NCBI GenBank assembly: GCA_039545275.1
Contig: BCHS01000010.1
Coordinates: 186,001 to 250,000 of the forward strand
Direction of reading: 5' to 3'
Source: Pseudomicrostroma phylloplanum
Taxonomy: Eukaryota; Basidiomycota; Exobasidiomycetes; Microstromatales
DNA: 64,000 nucleotides
Part shown: piece after piece, positions 31,681-42,754 of the stretch
Numbering within the stretch: position 1 is the stretch's first letter
Layout: every line of letters begins with the position of its first letter
Program-made: the position numbers and the translations under genes
The notes under the pieces: model-generated
What the model was told of the DNA's origin: nothing
Database searches by the model: none
The model's input: the letters and a program-made list of their open reading frames with translations, nothing else

Positions 31681-33961
31681 TTACTCCTTCTTCTGCTCTC
31701 CCTCGCCCTCCTTCGGTTGCTCGCCCTGTTGACTCCTGCTCTCGTACACCTTCTTGAACAGCGACAGCGAAGCCTGTTGCAGCTCGTCGATCTTCACACG
31801 GATGGTGTCTGCTGCCAGTCCCTCCTCACCAGCCTGGCCACGAGTAGCCATCTCCTCAACCTCCTTGATCAGAGCCTCGACCTTCTCAGCCTCGGCCTTG
31901 TCAATCTGCTCCTTGAACTCTCCCAGAGCCTTGGTGGTCTCTGCCGACACACTTTGGGCACGGTTCGACTCCTCGATGACAGCCTTGCGGGCCTTGTCGG
32001 TCTCGGCGTACTGCTCGGCGTCGTTCACCATCCTCTCAATCTCGTTGTCGCTCAGACCAGAGCCAGCGGCAATGGTGATCTGGGCGTCCTTGTTGGTGGC
32101 CTTGTCACGGGCAAAGACGTTGACGATTCCATCTGCATCGATGTCGAATGTGACCTCGATCTGAGGCACACCCTTGGGCGCGGGGGGGATACCGGTCAGC
32201 TGGAAGTTTCCGAGCAGCTTGTTGTCCCTAACGAGCTCTCGCTCTCCCTGGTAGACCTGGATGTCGACAGCGGACTGTCCGTCAGCGGCAGTCGAGAAGA
32301 CCTGGCTCTTCTTGGTGGGAATGGTAGTGTTCCTGTTGATGAGACGAGTGAACACACCACCGAGAGTGTTGATGCCGAGGGACAGGGGTGTGACATCGAG
32401 CAGCAGGATGTCGGTCACCTGACCAGAGAGAACACCACCCTGGATCGAAGCTCCAATGGCGACAGCCTCGTCCGGGTTAACACCCTTCGATGGCTCACGC
32501 TTGAAGATGTTCTTGACGGTCTCTACGACCTTGGGCATTCGGCTCATACCACCGACCATGATGATCTCCTGAATGTCGTTGGGCTTGACGTTGGCGTCAG
32601 AAAGAGCCTTCTTGCAAGGGTCGACAGTCCTGTCGATCAGCTTGCCCACCAGCTTCTCGAGCTGAGAACGCGACAGCTTCGAGTTGATGTGCTTGGGTCC
32701 AGAGGCATCGGCGGTGATGTAAGGAAGCGAGATGTCGGTCTGCGAAGTAGATGACAGCTCGATCTTTGCCTTCTCGGCAGCCTCACGGATACGCTGGATG
32801 GCCATGCGGTCCTTGGAGACGTCGATTCCGCTGTCCTTCTTGAACTCGGCAAGCAGGTGCTCCACGAGCACGATGTCGAAGTCCTCACCTCCCAGATGGG
32901 TGTCACCGTTGGTCGACTTGACCTCGAAGACACCCTTCTGCATCTCCAGGATGGAGACATCGAATGTACCTCCTCCCAAGTCGAACACGGCAATCACCGA
33001 TGATTCAGTCTTGTCAAGACCGTAAGCCAAGGCAGCAGCGGTAGGCTCGTTGATGACACGGAGAACGTCAAGGCCAGCGATGGTACCAGCGTCCTTGGTA
33101 GCCTGCCTTTGCGAGTCGTTGAAGTAAGCGGGGACGGTGATAACAGCGTGCTTCACGGACTTGCCTAGGTAGGCAGCGGCAGTCTCCTTCATCTTGCCGA
33201 CGACGAAGGCTCCGATTTGGGAAGGAGAGTACTTCTGACCCTGAGCTTCCACCCAGGCGTCTCCATTGGAGTGCGGCACGATCTTGAAGGGGACATTGTC
33301 AATGTCCTGCTTGGTCTCCTTGTCCTGGAACTTGCGTCCGATGAGACGCTTTGTGGCGAAAAGGGTGTTTTCGGGGTTGACCACGGCCTGACGCTTAGCC
33401 GGCACACCGACCAGGCGCTCTCCGTCCTTGGTGAAGGCTACCACCGAGGGCGTGGTACGTCCACCTTCCGAATTCTCAATCACACGAGCCTGCTGGCCCT
33501 CCATGACCGACACGCAGGAGTTGGTGGCTAGAGGGAGGAAGAACGAAGGGAGGGGGCAGGTGAGCTACGCTGGACAATGAGGGAGAGGCCTGACAGCTCG
33601 CGTGGTGCTACTCACTGCCCAAGTCAATACCGATGACGCTGCCCTGAACCTTTCCTGAGTTGAAACGAGCTCCCAGAGGGGCCATTCGCTGTAAGTGGCG
33701 GAAAGGGGAAAATGCGACATAGCGGTCAGTACATTGCTTGTGGCAAGGAAATGCCGGTCCGATGAGCTGAGCTGAGCTGAGGTAGCAAGCCAATGGCTTG
33801 CTACCAACCTCGCTTTCTGTGGCTACAGCTTTGCAGCTCCGGTAAAGACTCTGGATACTCACGGCAAAGGAAGGCTGAGCTGCTTGACGGTACAGGGGTT
33901 GCGAAACTGCCCGGGCGGTGGAGGGGGCGGCGGCCCGGAGACCTCTTGCTAGACCGTACAT
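31681..33961 (-). CDS. SSC1: Mitochondrial HSP70 chaperone SSC1
   Basis: Three exons (33961-33863, 33688-33616, 33527-31681) with introns of 174 and 88 bp give 672 aa (yeast Ssc1 is 654). Exon 1 encodes an Arg/Ala-rich matrix-targeting presequence. Exon 2 ends in the phosphate loop, completed across the junction as [20 protein letters not shown]. The nucleotide-binding domain shows [17 protein letters not shown] and [11 protein letters not shown]. The substrate-binding domain shows [11 protein letters not shown] and the family helical lid follows. The tail is Gln/Glu/Lys-rich. Ssc1 drives protein import as the motor of the TIM23 complex and folds matrix proteins with Mdj1 and Mge1. The first intron is the longest in the window and contains a perfect hairpin. 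Confidence 0.97.
33781..33805 (-). repeat. Perfect 11-bp hairpin in SSC1 intron 1
   Basis: GGTAGCAAGCC (33781-33791) and GGCTTGCTACC (33795-33805) are exact reverse complements separated by three bases. The hairpin lies in the middle of the 174-bp intron 33689-33862. It is flanked at 33764-33781 by three tandem GAGCT units. In the transcript it would be a stable stem-loop. Confidence 0.85.
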
Positions 33962-34405
33962 CGTAGGTGTGTATCAGCGAGCGGCGGGAGGTGGACGGAT
34001 CTTTTGAAACGAGTCTGTGGGTATAGCTATGAGACAGAGGCTGATGGGGGGATCGTAGAGCCTCGTAGGTGGTGATGGAAGGGTTGATATAGTGGGATGA
34101 CTTGATCGATTTCGGGTGGCCGAGAAGGAGTGGAAGCCGCCCTTCGACTGGAATCATCTCTCCCCTCATCTTTTTCGTCTCCGTCACTGCGCGGTCGCGC
34201 CTGGCCTCGTCAGTCCGCCCGCCTCGCGCCTACGTCCGCCCTACTTCCGAGTTTAGCCTTTGGCTGAGTAAGCAACCAGAGGCGACACCACCCGCACATC
34301 ATTCTCGGCGACGGTGTCGTCAGACACGAGAGAAGAGGTTCATGGTCATGTGACAGGTATTGCCATACTCGTACAGTAGTCGAATCAGCACGCCTACTTC
34401 CATGC
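33962..34405. other. SSC1 promoter / POL32 3' region
   Basis: This 444-bp gap lies between two minus-strand genes. I looked for heat-shock elements (alternating GAA/TTC at 2-bp spacing) and saw no convincing array. No gene is seen. Confidence 0.45.
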
Positions 34406-36361
34406 TCAGCCCTTTTTGAAGAAGCTGCTCAGCTTACTCTGACCGCCCTTAGCTTTGCTGCTCCCACCACCTCCACCTGCGCCTGCACCCCCACCGACAT
34501 TGCCGCTCTTCTGAGCACCACCACCAGTAGACGCCTGCTTCGACGGTGAAGGGCTCTTAGAGGGTCGAGCTGGCGCAGCCTCTTCCTTCTCTGGCGATGG
34601 TGGCGCGACAGCTGCCCCTTGCGTTTCCTCATCTGCAGCAGAAGCCGACGCCCCGCTCTTCTGCCCCCTACTAGCTGTGCCTGCTGAAGACGCCGACTCG
34701 GTGCGGGCAGCTTTATTCTTCGCGTTGCCGGTGCTAGATGACTTTACCCCTTCCTTCTTTGCTGGCGCCGTCTCTTCAGATTCTGTCCAATCCGAGTACG
34801 ATTCGTAGTCGCTGACCTCTTGTGTTCCTGTACAAATAGGGGAGGGAAGAACTCACGAGTGTCAACTGTGGCTCAAAGTACCCTGTGGTCTGGCATGACC
34901 TCTGGACTTACGCATGTATCCCTTCTCGTCCTTTGACCGCTGCTTGCGTACGGTCCTCTTCTGCCTCCGCACTTTCCGCCTCACTGGAGCTGCATTACTC
35001 GTCTCTTTGCCCTCATCTTCGGTTCCTTGCATCAGTGAGGTCGTTGCAGTATTGGCAGCCTCGACATCTGTAACAGCAGCAGCAAAACCTGTCAGCTACA
35101 TATGACCTCACTCACATTCTCGGTGTGACTCACCAGGAATGGCCTCGCCCGGACCATCGTCATCGTCCATATCCATCATCTTCTCCAGCTCAGCCTTGCT
35201 AGACGCCTTTCGCTGTGGAGCCTTCCCGTCGGCCTTCTTTCCAGTACCTTTCTCGCCCGCAGTGGACTTCGGAGCTGGCAAGCCGTCTGCCCTCTTGGTC
35301 TTGGCTCTGCCAGCAGGTACTTTGTCCATCTCGCCTTCTGAGTCAGCGTAGCCAATCTGTGCCATTTCAACATCTGAGTCATATGGCTCATCCTCGTCAT
35401 CAGCAGCTTTCGGTGGTGGGTCGGGCTTCTTTGAGGGCTTGGCCTTTGACGATGAGGCCGTTGCAGCGGGAGCGTCGGAGGTAGGCTTCGCTCTGATAGC
35501 AATCAAAGAGAGGTAAGTCTGTCAGACCCTTTCATTCGGCCATACCACCTGAAAGCGGTGCTCGACCAACTCACTTTGCTTTACTCCAATTCAGACCCGG
35601 ACCCTTGCTCGCTTGAGAGGACGACGCACTGCTGTCGGCCGCCTTCTTCTCCTCCTTGACTGGCTTGGCAGCAGTGGGCTGTACCTTTGCCTGAGCTTGA
35701 GCCTTTGCTTGCTGTTGAGCCTGCTCTCTAGCAGCAGCAACCGCACGAGGGTCTCCTTCTGAGACTCTCTCATTCCAGATGACACCCAGCTTCTTGCCTC
35801 TATCAGCCTGCTCCCAGGCTTGCGTGTACTTTGCTTCCGAGGAGAGGAGCAGCGGTACAGTGGAGAAGTTGGCCAGATCCATCGAGGTAAGAGAAGATGA
35901 AGATGGCGAGGCCGGGCTGAGGGAATAGATCTGCACAGAAGGCGCTGGCGAGAATAGAGCCTTCGTGTCTGTTGTATCATAGCAACGTCCTCATGAGATC
36001 AGTAGACAGTCGTGCTGAACGTGGGGCTCCGCGATCTTGTCCCTCTGACAACCGACTTACCCTCTAGCTTCTCTTCGCCTACAAGGAGGATTGCCTCTTC
36101 TGTCACCTCATCTTCCGCGTCAGCAGCCAGCCGTTCTCTCACTGGCTTGAGCTTCCCTTGCACTACCCAGCATGCCTTGAGCTTCCCACTACCTTGCTGC
36201 TCATAGAAGACCTGAAGGGCGGACCTGGCCTCCTGTACGTGTAGGGAGAGCTCGCGAGACAGTAGGCGATATGTGAGGAAGAGACCCTTGTTGAGCAGAT
36301 GTGACGACAGCAGCGAGGCGACATTAGGGTCGAGCTGCTTCGAAGACGTCGAGGTCGTCAT
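34406..36361 (-). CDS. POL32: DNA polymerase delta subunit 3 (POL32/Cdc27)
   Basis: Five exons (36361-36061, 35968-35575, 35492-35134, 35067-34912, 34827-34406) with introns of 92, 82, 66 and 84 bp give about 543 aa. Exon 1 has the winged-helix region that binds the catalytic subunit complex (VTYRLLSREL-like; here LTYRLLSRELSLHVQEAR). The rest is charged and disordered, with KDEKGYM followed by the VSDYESYSDW segment typical of Cdc27 proteins. The very C-terminus is QSKLSSFFKKG, a canonical PCNA-interacting PIP box. Pol32 supports processivity of Pol delta and translesion and break-induced synthesis. Frame and phase agree at all four junctions. Two ACGCG cores lie upstream of the start, and HIS2 is divergent 237 bp away. 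Confidence 0.9.
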
Positions 36362-36411
36362 CGCTGTGACGATGTCGTATGAGTAAAAGCTAGTCGAGAG
36401 GAAAGGAGGGA

Positions 36412-36453
36412 ACGCGGGAGCTGGCCTGAAGTGTTGGATTCATTGGGTACGCG
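36412..36453 (-). promoter_or_regulatory. Paired MCB-like ACGCG cores upstream of POL32
   Basis: ACGCG occurs at 36412-36416 and 36449-36453, about 50 and 90 bp upstream of the POL32 ATG in the divergent POL32/HIS2 promoter. ACGCG is the core of the MluI cell-cycle box bound by MBF in fungi at G1/S replication genes. Function is inferred. Confidence 0.35.
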
Positions 36454-36598
36454 ACGGGAATTTAAAGAGGCGCGAAGCGAAGGCAGTTCTTCCCGCCGGG
36501 GCCGCCTCTACTCATATTCACCCAGCCTCTGGCCCACCTTTCCTCCGCTACCCACGAGCTATCTCTCACAAGGTGGCTGGAGTCTCGGAGGTGTCGAA

Positions 36599-37912
36599 AT
36601 GCATTCTCACCACTCCCACTCGGCACTCTTCTGCTCTCATGCTCACCCAGACTCCCACCCGGAGGGGATGCTCTCAAAGGCTGCCGCCCTAGGCTTCAAG
36701 GTGTACAGCCTCTCTGAGCATGTCCCTCGTGAGCTGGATGCAGAGCTATACCCAGAGGAGGTAGCAGAAGGAAGCACGCCGAAGTGTCTGATGGAGAAGT
36801 GGAGGTTCTACCTCGTCGAGGCTCGGAGGCTGCAGAAGATGTATCGAGAGGAGGCGCCGGAGACGAAGGTGCTGGTAGGAGCAGAGACCGAGTGGATCTC
36901 AGGACAGACCGGACGCTTCTTGTCCAGTCAAGTCCTCGAGAGGGGAAGGAGCGCGAGTCAGGTCACAGCAGGGGGGTGTATTGGCAAAGGTGTGGTAGAC
37001 TATCTCGTCGGGAGCGTACACCACGCCGGCGGTATCGCCTCTTGCTCCCAATCCGAGCAAGCGCCTTTGGCCGCGGCGGGAATACCAATCGACTTCGACA
37101 AAGCCACCTTCGACCGGGCAGTGGACCACTTCAGGCTTCCGCAAGACAGAGCAGGAGATGACACGTCAGCTCGTCTGCGGCTATGTCTGAGCTACTTCGA
37201 GGCGCAGTACCAGATGATCGACCAATTGCGGCCTGAAGTCATCGGACACTTCGATCTTTGTCGGCTCTTTATGCCCGAGCTCGTCCTGCTATGTCCATCC
37301 GGAGGAGATGCTGGCAACACAGAGGCAGAAAGCACGGCCGAAACGCGAGGCTTGAGAGAGGAAGTAGCACAAGTCATTGAGAGAAACATCAGACTAGCGG
37401 TCAGCTATGGAGCCTTGTTCGAGATCAACAGTGCCAGTCTTCGCAAGAGCTGGGACACACCGTATCCCGCTCGAGACGTCTTAGACGTGAGTGAGCAGCG
37501 TGGAAGGGTGACAGCAGATGTACAGAGGCTGACGTAGACCTCTTCCTCGACAATGCTGCTACAGCGCATAATCACCCTGGGCGGACGGGTATGCCTATCA
37601 GACGACGCCCACGGTCCTTCCCACATCGGCATCTCCTATGCTGCCTCCCGATCCTACCTTCTCTCCGCCGGCGTCAGCTCCATCTACCATCTCGAGGTCC
37701 CCTCAAAAGCTGAGCAACACTCCTCTTCTTTCCAAGAGGGCCAATGTGAGGAGGAGCGGAAGAAGAGAGAGGGGGCAACACGACCGGGCGATGGAGCGCC
37801 ATTGACCTTTGCGAGGGGTTGTATTGCTAGAGAAGTGGTAGAGTGGGAGAAAGACCCCTTCTGGGACGGCTTCGAAGAGCGACAGGCGCGACTCAATGCA
37901 ACGAACGCATGA
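36599..37912 (+). CDS. HIS2: Histidinol-phosphatase HIS2 (PHP family)
   Basis: Two exons (36599-37486, 37565-37912) with a 78-bp intron give 411 aa. The start MHSHHSHSALFCSHAHPDSH is the PHP-type metal-binding N-terminus of fungal histidinol-phosphatases. Further PHP motifs are SLSEHVPREL, VGAETEWI, YLVGSVHHAGG and, after the intron, GGRVCLSDDAHGPSHIG. The enzyme removes phosphate from L-histidinol phosphate, the penultimate conversion stage before histidinol dehydrogenase in histidine synthesis. The protein is longer than yeast His2 (335 aa), with Ser/Glu-rich inserts and a ~50-residue C-terminal extension. The splice is phase 0. The frame is open further upstream but only from a GTG, so the conserved ATG was used. 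Confidence 0.92.
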
Positions 37913-38487
37913 GCTAATGACGGCTTCAAATGTAGCCTGTGGTCTCGGTCTTACGTCCGTATCGTTGATCGGGTCTATGCATACCCGAAGCGATCACCTG
38001 CATCCCTATCGGCATGGTGACAAGCATCGTCGATGAGCCTCTTCTGCCTCTCACACAGCGAGGACGAGCTGTCAAAGACGTCGCCTTCCGCTCAGCTTGT
38101 CCCTGAAGCCAGGCCCAGGGACAAGGGAGGGAGACGCCGAGAGGGCCCCGGCGGCCGAGCCGCTGAGCTGGACCCGCCATCACTTCCTGATCGATTCGAT
38201 CCCAACGTCAGTCCATCCCCGGGTCTGTGCACCTCACAGACTTGCGAGACGCTCATAGCGAGCTCGCGGTATGTAGTGTAGACATTGGTGATTGAATTGA
38301 ACTATTTATGATAACAAGTGTACGAGAGACAGGTATTGTGACAGACGAGGCGCGGACAGTAACGTGACGAAGATCTATGAAAAGTGAGAGAAGCAGCGAA
38401 CGTAGCTCAGGCGTATGTGAGGGAGCCGAGAGAGATGGGAAACTTAGAGTGGGCTCATAGGCACCACCGAGCAAGGGACAAACTGTC
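37913..38487. other. HIS2-MFS convergent intergenic region
   Basis: This 575-bp gap lies between convergent stops. It contains only short, unconserved frames on both strands, and holds the 3' UTRs of both genes. Confidence 0.45.
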
Positions 38488-40212
38488 TTAGTAGTCCCGC
38501 TTGAACTCAGCAGCCTCGTCGCCTAGGTACTCCCTGACCTGCTCGGGGGTAGCACCAGGGAACTGTTCCCTCACCCTGTCAGCCTTCCAGTCTCTCCTTC
38601 CAGCAGCCTTTTCCCTCCGGTCGTACCAGACGTAGGCCTCCAGGGCGGCGAGGAAGAAGAGTGCTGCGATGCTCAGGGCGAGGTTGATGAGAAATCCAGA
38701 GGCATGTCGCACGCTGGTCCCCGGTTTGGGGAATGTGAGCCAGACACTGACGATGGCTCCCAAGTTGGAGAAGACGATCATCAGAGCGACGGTGATGGCG
38801 CGCTTGTAGTGACTCCATGTTCCTAGCGATGACCAGGCAAAGATGATGGGGCCAAGGGAGAAGGAGCCCATGGACATGAGCATCAGACCAGCATAGCCGC
38901 CAGCTGGGGTGGAAGCAGCGTAGGCCGTTGCATATCCGATGATGGCTAGGACAATGCCTATGAAGCAGGCACCTCCACGCCAGCGGTATCGACCAGAGAA
39001 GACGCCAAGAGCAATTCCGATGATAAAGGAAGCAATGTAGGGAGGGACCGTAAGGAGTAGGATGGTGGTGCGCTGAGTGGAGATACCGAGGGAGCTCACA
39101 ATTGTGGGCGCGAAGAACGAGGTGGAGAAGAGACCTACGACGGTGCAGAAGTTCACCATAGCCAGCAGGAGACCAAAGGGGTCGGTGGCGACCTTCCAGA
39201 AGACGCTCCACCTGAACTTGTGAGTCTCACGCTCAATGTCGGGGTTACCGACTGGGGCGAATTGATCCTGACCAGGCTTGGTAAGAGCGGCGTGCCTCTC
39301 TCCCACTGCGTAGTCCTGTCCGGATCCCTTCCCGACACGGTGCAGAGCGACACGCTTTTCCAGGGGTGTGAGACCTCTGAGCTTCTCGGGGCCATTGGGC
39401 AGCAAGAAGAAGCAGATGACGCCGAAGACGACGGTAAGCAGGCCTTCAATAATAAAGAGCCACCTCCATGGGCTCCATCCGGCAGTCTCGATATTCTCGA
39501 TCCCGGCGGCAATAAGGCCTCCGAAAGCACCTGCAATGGATGCACCACCGAAGTAGATGGCTGTTCGCAGCTGGATCTCAGAGGGCTTGTAGAAGAAGGT
39601 GCTGTAGAGGATCAGACCGGGCAGGAGTCCTGCCTCTGTGAGTCCGAGGAAGACACGGTTGATGTAGAGGCCGGTCTTAGTGGTGACGACGCCTTGGGTG
39701 AGACATGAGATACCCCAGCAAACGGCGAGTGTTGGAAGGAGACGAGCAGCTCCAACTTTCTTGAGTAAAAGATTGGAAGGGATCTCGAAGCATACGTAGG
39801 TCGGATACTATGGTTGAAGGTGAGGTAAAGAAGGCGCATGAGTGAGCACATCTGTCTACCTCTAGGTCCCTCACGCTGCAGGCTCATATTGCTCGGTACT
39901 CACCAGCACAGTTACAGCGACGCTAAAGTCATGCGTGGTCAGAGCAAGGTCCTCCACCAGTCCCATGATACGAGCACTGGCGATGTTGGTCCGGTCGAGG
40001 AAGCTCAAGAGGTAGAAGACGCCGCAGAGGGTGACGACCTGTAGGTCCATCTTGATCTTGAGCTTCTTCTCTACCTTTGCATATTCCTCCGGGGACATGT
40101 CGGCAATCTGTCGGTCGAGATCATCCGCATCGTCGAGGAGAGTAGGAGGGCTGACGACACCCATCTCGCTCTTGGACTCGCCATCTGCGCTGCGAATCGG
40201 CTTCACGTCCAT
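38488..40212 (-). CDS. MFS anion:cation symporter, Dal5/allantoate-permease family
   Basis: Two exons (40212-39904, 39807-38488) with a 96-bp intron give 542 aa. The N-terminus is cytosolic and charged, ending KKLKIKMDLQVVTLCGVFYL, with the LSFLDRTNIASAR motif of this subfamily in the first loop. The splice restores TVLYPTYVCFEIPSNLLLKK, the hallmark of Dal5/Tna1-type carriers. Later segments include LGLTEAGLLPGLILY and GWSPWRWLFIIEG. About 12 hydrophobic segments are visible. The C-terminal tail is acidic and basic, ending FKRDY. Members import allantoate, nicotinate, biotin, pantothenate or similar anions; the substrate here is unknown. It is divergent from the unrecognised gene at 40798. 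Confidence 0.9.
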
Positions 40213-40797
40213 GGTGGGAGGAGGTGCTACCTACAGGGGGGACGTACGGAATAGGGAAGGGAGGTGAATGGAAAGGAGATCAAGGTCATGCTGGTGAACG
40301 AAACCCCATGGCTACGGTCCCGGGCGCGTGCGCCCAGAGGGAGGGGGGAGCCGGGTGCGACATCGACGGCCGAGAGAAGTCGGGAATTGTGGTGGCTGAT
40401 AGGTACATATCCCCGCGTGTCATTCGTACGAGAAGTCTCCCACACCTTGCTTGGTTCCTGCAGCCTCCAACCCAAAAGGGCCGCGCCTGGCGATCGCAAG
40501 GGGCTCGAACCTCAAGGACTGCAAGGTTTGGTCGGGCATATGCTTTTGTGGGTCTCTTTGACAACCTCGATCGCACTAAACCCCTACCCTGCGCCCTGCT
40601 CCCGATCACGTCTGTCCATTTCCCTAGCGGAGCCTCGATCAACACGACACATAGGTGATGAGTCCCGACGAGCTTCGGCGTTACACGGGCGGCATTCACA
40701 GAGACAAAAAAAAGGGAGTGGCTGCGTGGGGCCTGGGGGTCTAGCAGCACTTTTCCACACACTCTCTCTCTTTTGCCTTCCCATCCATTCTCTCCCA
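40213..40797. other. Divergent promoter region, MFS gene / unknown gene
   Basis: This 585-bp gap stays open in the frame of the downstream gene from a GTG at 40264, but the residues are not domain-like. A pyrimidine-rich tract precedes the ATG at 40798. A short GGTTCGAGCC-like stretch near 40500 is not supported as a tRNA. Confidence 0.45.
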
Positions 40798-42387
40798 ATG
40801 CCACCGGACGACGGCGCCCCTCCTCCTCCGCGTAAAGGCGCGGCGGACGCGCCCTCGGGCAAAGGGAAGGGCAAAGCCTCTGAGCCCGTCGCCTCGGCGA
40901 GCGACCATGGGAGCAGCGCACCTGGCAAACAGACCTCTCTGCTTCGGTCAGCGCTAGGGCACTCCGCCGATCTCACCTCGTCGCTGTCAGGCATCCTCTC
41001 TTCCAGCGGCAAGGGAGCAAGCGTTGAGCGGCAAGCGCAGCTGTCCGGAGCCTCGGCGATAGACCCCTCTCTCCTGGCTTCTGCTTCGAAGCCCTCGACA
41101 GCAGCTTCCCACGGCGTAGCGGGACCCCGTCAAGGTTTCCGCACCACAGCCTCTACCGCCTCTGCCCCGCATTTTGCCTCGCCAGCTTCGTATTCGCCGT
41201 TCACCGGCGGTGCAAACTTTGATGGCGCCAGTACATCGGCGACTGATTATGGGTCCTTCGAGGCGCTAGATCGGGGTCTCCACGATGTTGTACGGAGACA
41301 GTCTCTCAACTCCTCTTCCCGCGCGGGACAACGCAATGAGCGAGGGGAGAGACAATCGTCGCATGACCGCGACACACTAGGGCTAGAGAAGAGTCCCGAT
41401 CGTCAAGAGAATCCGAGCACAGAGGACCTGCTAGATCCAGCCTATCACGAGGCATGGGCCAGCTCCATTCCCATGGCGGAGGGTGCTGCCGTGTCTTCGG
41501 ATCCTAGACTCGCAGGGTATGCAGAGCAAGAGGCCGATCTCGTGCATGCATGGGAGAGGGCCCTGCGCCCCGGAGATGAAGCGTCGGCCCTCGTACCTGA
41601 ATCTGCTACCGCTGCTACCGAAACTGCTACCACAAACGAGGCTATACCCTTTCTGAGTGCGTGGCCGCCATCAGACGGGCGGCCAGCCCCAGGCGCTGTC
41701 AGGACTGCAGAGCAAGGCGGCTTCATGGACCTCTTGGCAGCAGAAGAAGCTGCCACTGCGCAGGAGGACCGTCGTCAGGCGTCAGGTTCCGAGGCTCCGA
41801 CTGATGTGCGACTGCAGGAGGAGTCTGCAGGATTGGAGAGGAGTAAGGCAGTCGAGGAGGCTGAGGCCTACCAGCCTGCGCCAGAACCACTGCACGCACT
41901 CCAGTCTACCGACCCGCGAGAGGCCCTCTCCTTCCTCCTTGGCCCCTCGACCTCGTCTTCCCCTTCGACGACCGCTGCTGGCGAGGACAGCAAGGCACAA
42001 CTGCGCTCCGAGCTCGCAGACCTCAAGAGCCGCCTAGAGGAGGCCGAAGGAGCCGATACCCCAGCAGGAGGAGGAGGAGCAGCAGCAGCAGTGCCCGTTG
42101 CAACAAGTGGTCTGGATCGCACAGCCCGACGCATCCAACGTCGAGCCCAGCTAGCGCGCATCGAGTATGACTTGTCGGTGCTCGAGGGCCGCATGGGCTA
42201 CCATGAGGAGGTCAATGGACCATACGCTGCTGCTGCGTATGCCAGTCCGCCTGACTTGACCAAGCTGGAGGATGAGGGAGGAGAGGAGGGGGCGGGGCTG
42301 GAGACGGAGAGTGAGATGGATCAGAGGCGGAGGAGGGCGATTGAGCGATTGGAGAGTCTACGGAGACATCTCGATGCGAAGCTGTAG
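40798..42387 (+). CDS. Unrecognised Ser/Ala-rich protein with C-terminal coiled coil
   Basis: One exon, about 529 aa. I do not recognise the family. The N-terminal half is Ser/Ala/Gly/Pro-rich and disordered, with a conserved-looking segment SLLRSALGHSADLTSSLSGI near residue 46 and GSFEALDRGLHDVVRRQ in the middle. Aromatic-plus-Leu motifs (AYHEAWASSIP, VHAWERALRPG, FLSAWPPSDG) resemble docking peptides. The last ~130 residues contain two predicted coiled-coil segments (LRSELADLKSRLEEAEG and MDQRRRRAIERLESLRRHLD). There is no cysteine, no signal peptide and no membrane segment. The ATG follows a pyrimidine-rich leader. A peroxin-like or endomembrane adaptor role was considered, but nothing in the sequence proves it. 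Confidence 0.7.
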   Translation: MPPDDGAPPPPRKGAADAPSGKGKGKASEPVASASDHGSSAPGKQTSLLRSALGHSADLTSSLSGILSSSGKGASVERQAQLSGASAIDPSLLASASKPSTAASHGVAGPRQGFRTTASTASAPHFASPASYSPFTGGANFDGASTSATDYGSFEALDRGLHDVVRRQSLNSSSRAGQRNERGERQSSHDRDTLGLEKSPDRQENPSTEDLLDPAYHEAWASSIPMAEGAAVSSDPRLAGYAEQEADLVHAWERALRPGDEASALVPESATAATETATTNEAIPFLSAWPPSDGRPAPGAVRTAEQGGFMDLLAAEEAATAQEDRRQASGSEAPTDVRLQEESAGLERSKAVEEAEAYQPAPEPLHALQSTDPREALSFLLGPSTSSSPSTTAAGEDSKAQLRSELADLKSRLEEAEGADTPAGGGGAAAAVPVATSGLDRTARRIQRRAQLARIEYDLSVLEGRMGYHEEVNGPYAAAAYASPPDLTKLEDEGGEEGAGLETESEMDQRRRRAIERLESLRRHLDAKL

Positions 42388-42754
42388 AGGGTGTGATGAG
42401 GGGAGCATCAATTACACCAAGTCATACCAGACCAATTTGGACTAGACTGATCAGTGACAAACACAGCAGACGTGAGGAAAGAGTGTGAATGGCAAGGCAT
42501 TCGTATTTTGAGAATGGAGTGAACTGATGTTACAATGGGTCATCACAACAACCCATGATCACGAGCCATGGACGCTCTGACCACCAGCAACGTGCACCAG
42601 AGCGAGTCGACATCGACGGCAGGGTCCAGGTGGGGGTTCGCAGTATGCTCTCTCCCACCTCCCTCTCTCCGTCGATGCACCATCACTACCACCTCGCTTC
42701 CCTACTCCTAATCAAAGGCAGCAAAGCGAAGCAGCCCTCTGTGATGAGATGCGC
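42388..42754. other. Convergent intergenic region before RPL22
   Basis: This 367-bp gap lies between convergent stops and has an AT-richer block at 42400-42560. It shows no gene-like frame. 3' UTRs are expected here. Confidence 0.45.

Noticed and set aside
31717..32754. 345-codon + strand open frame
   Set aside because: It is antisense to the SSC1 coding sequence. Long antisense frames against HSP70 genes are a known artefact of codon bias.
33689..33862. SSC1 intron 1 as a snoRNA host
   Set aside because: The hairpin is clear, but I found no convincing C/D boxes and no properly placed H and ACA boxes, so no RNA gene was called.
40480..40530. Possible tRNA T-arm (GGTTCGAGCC on the minus strand)
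   Set aside because: The flanking bases do not form a five-pair T stem, and I could not find matching acceptor or anticodon arms.
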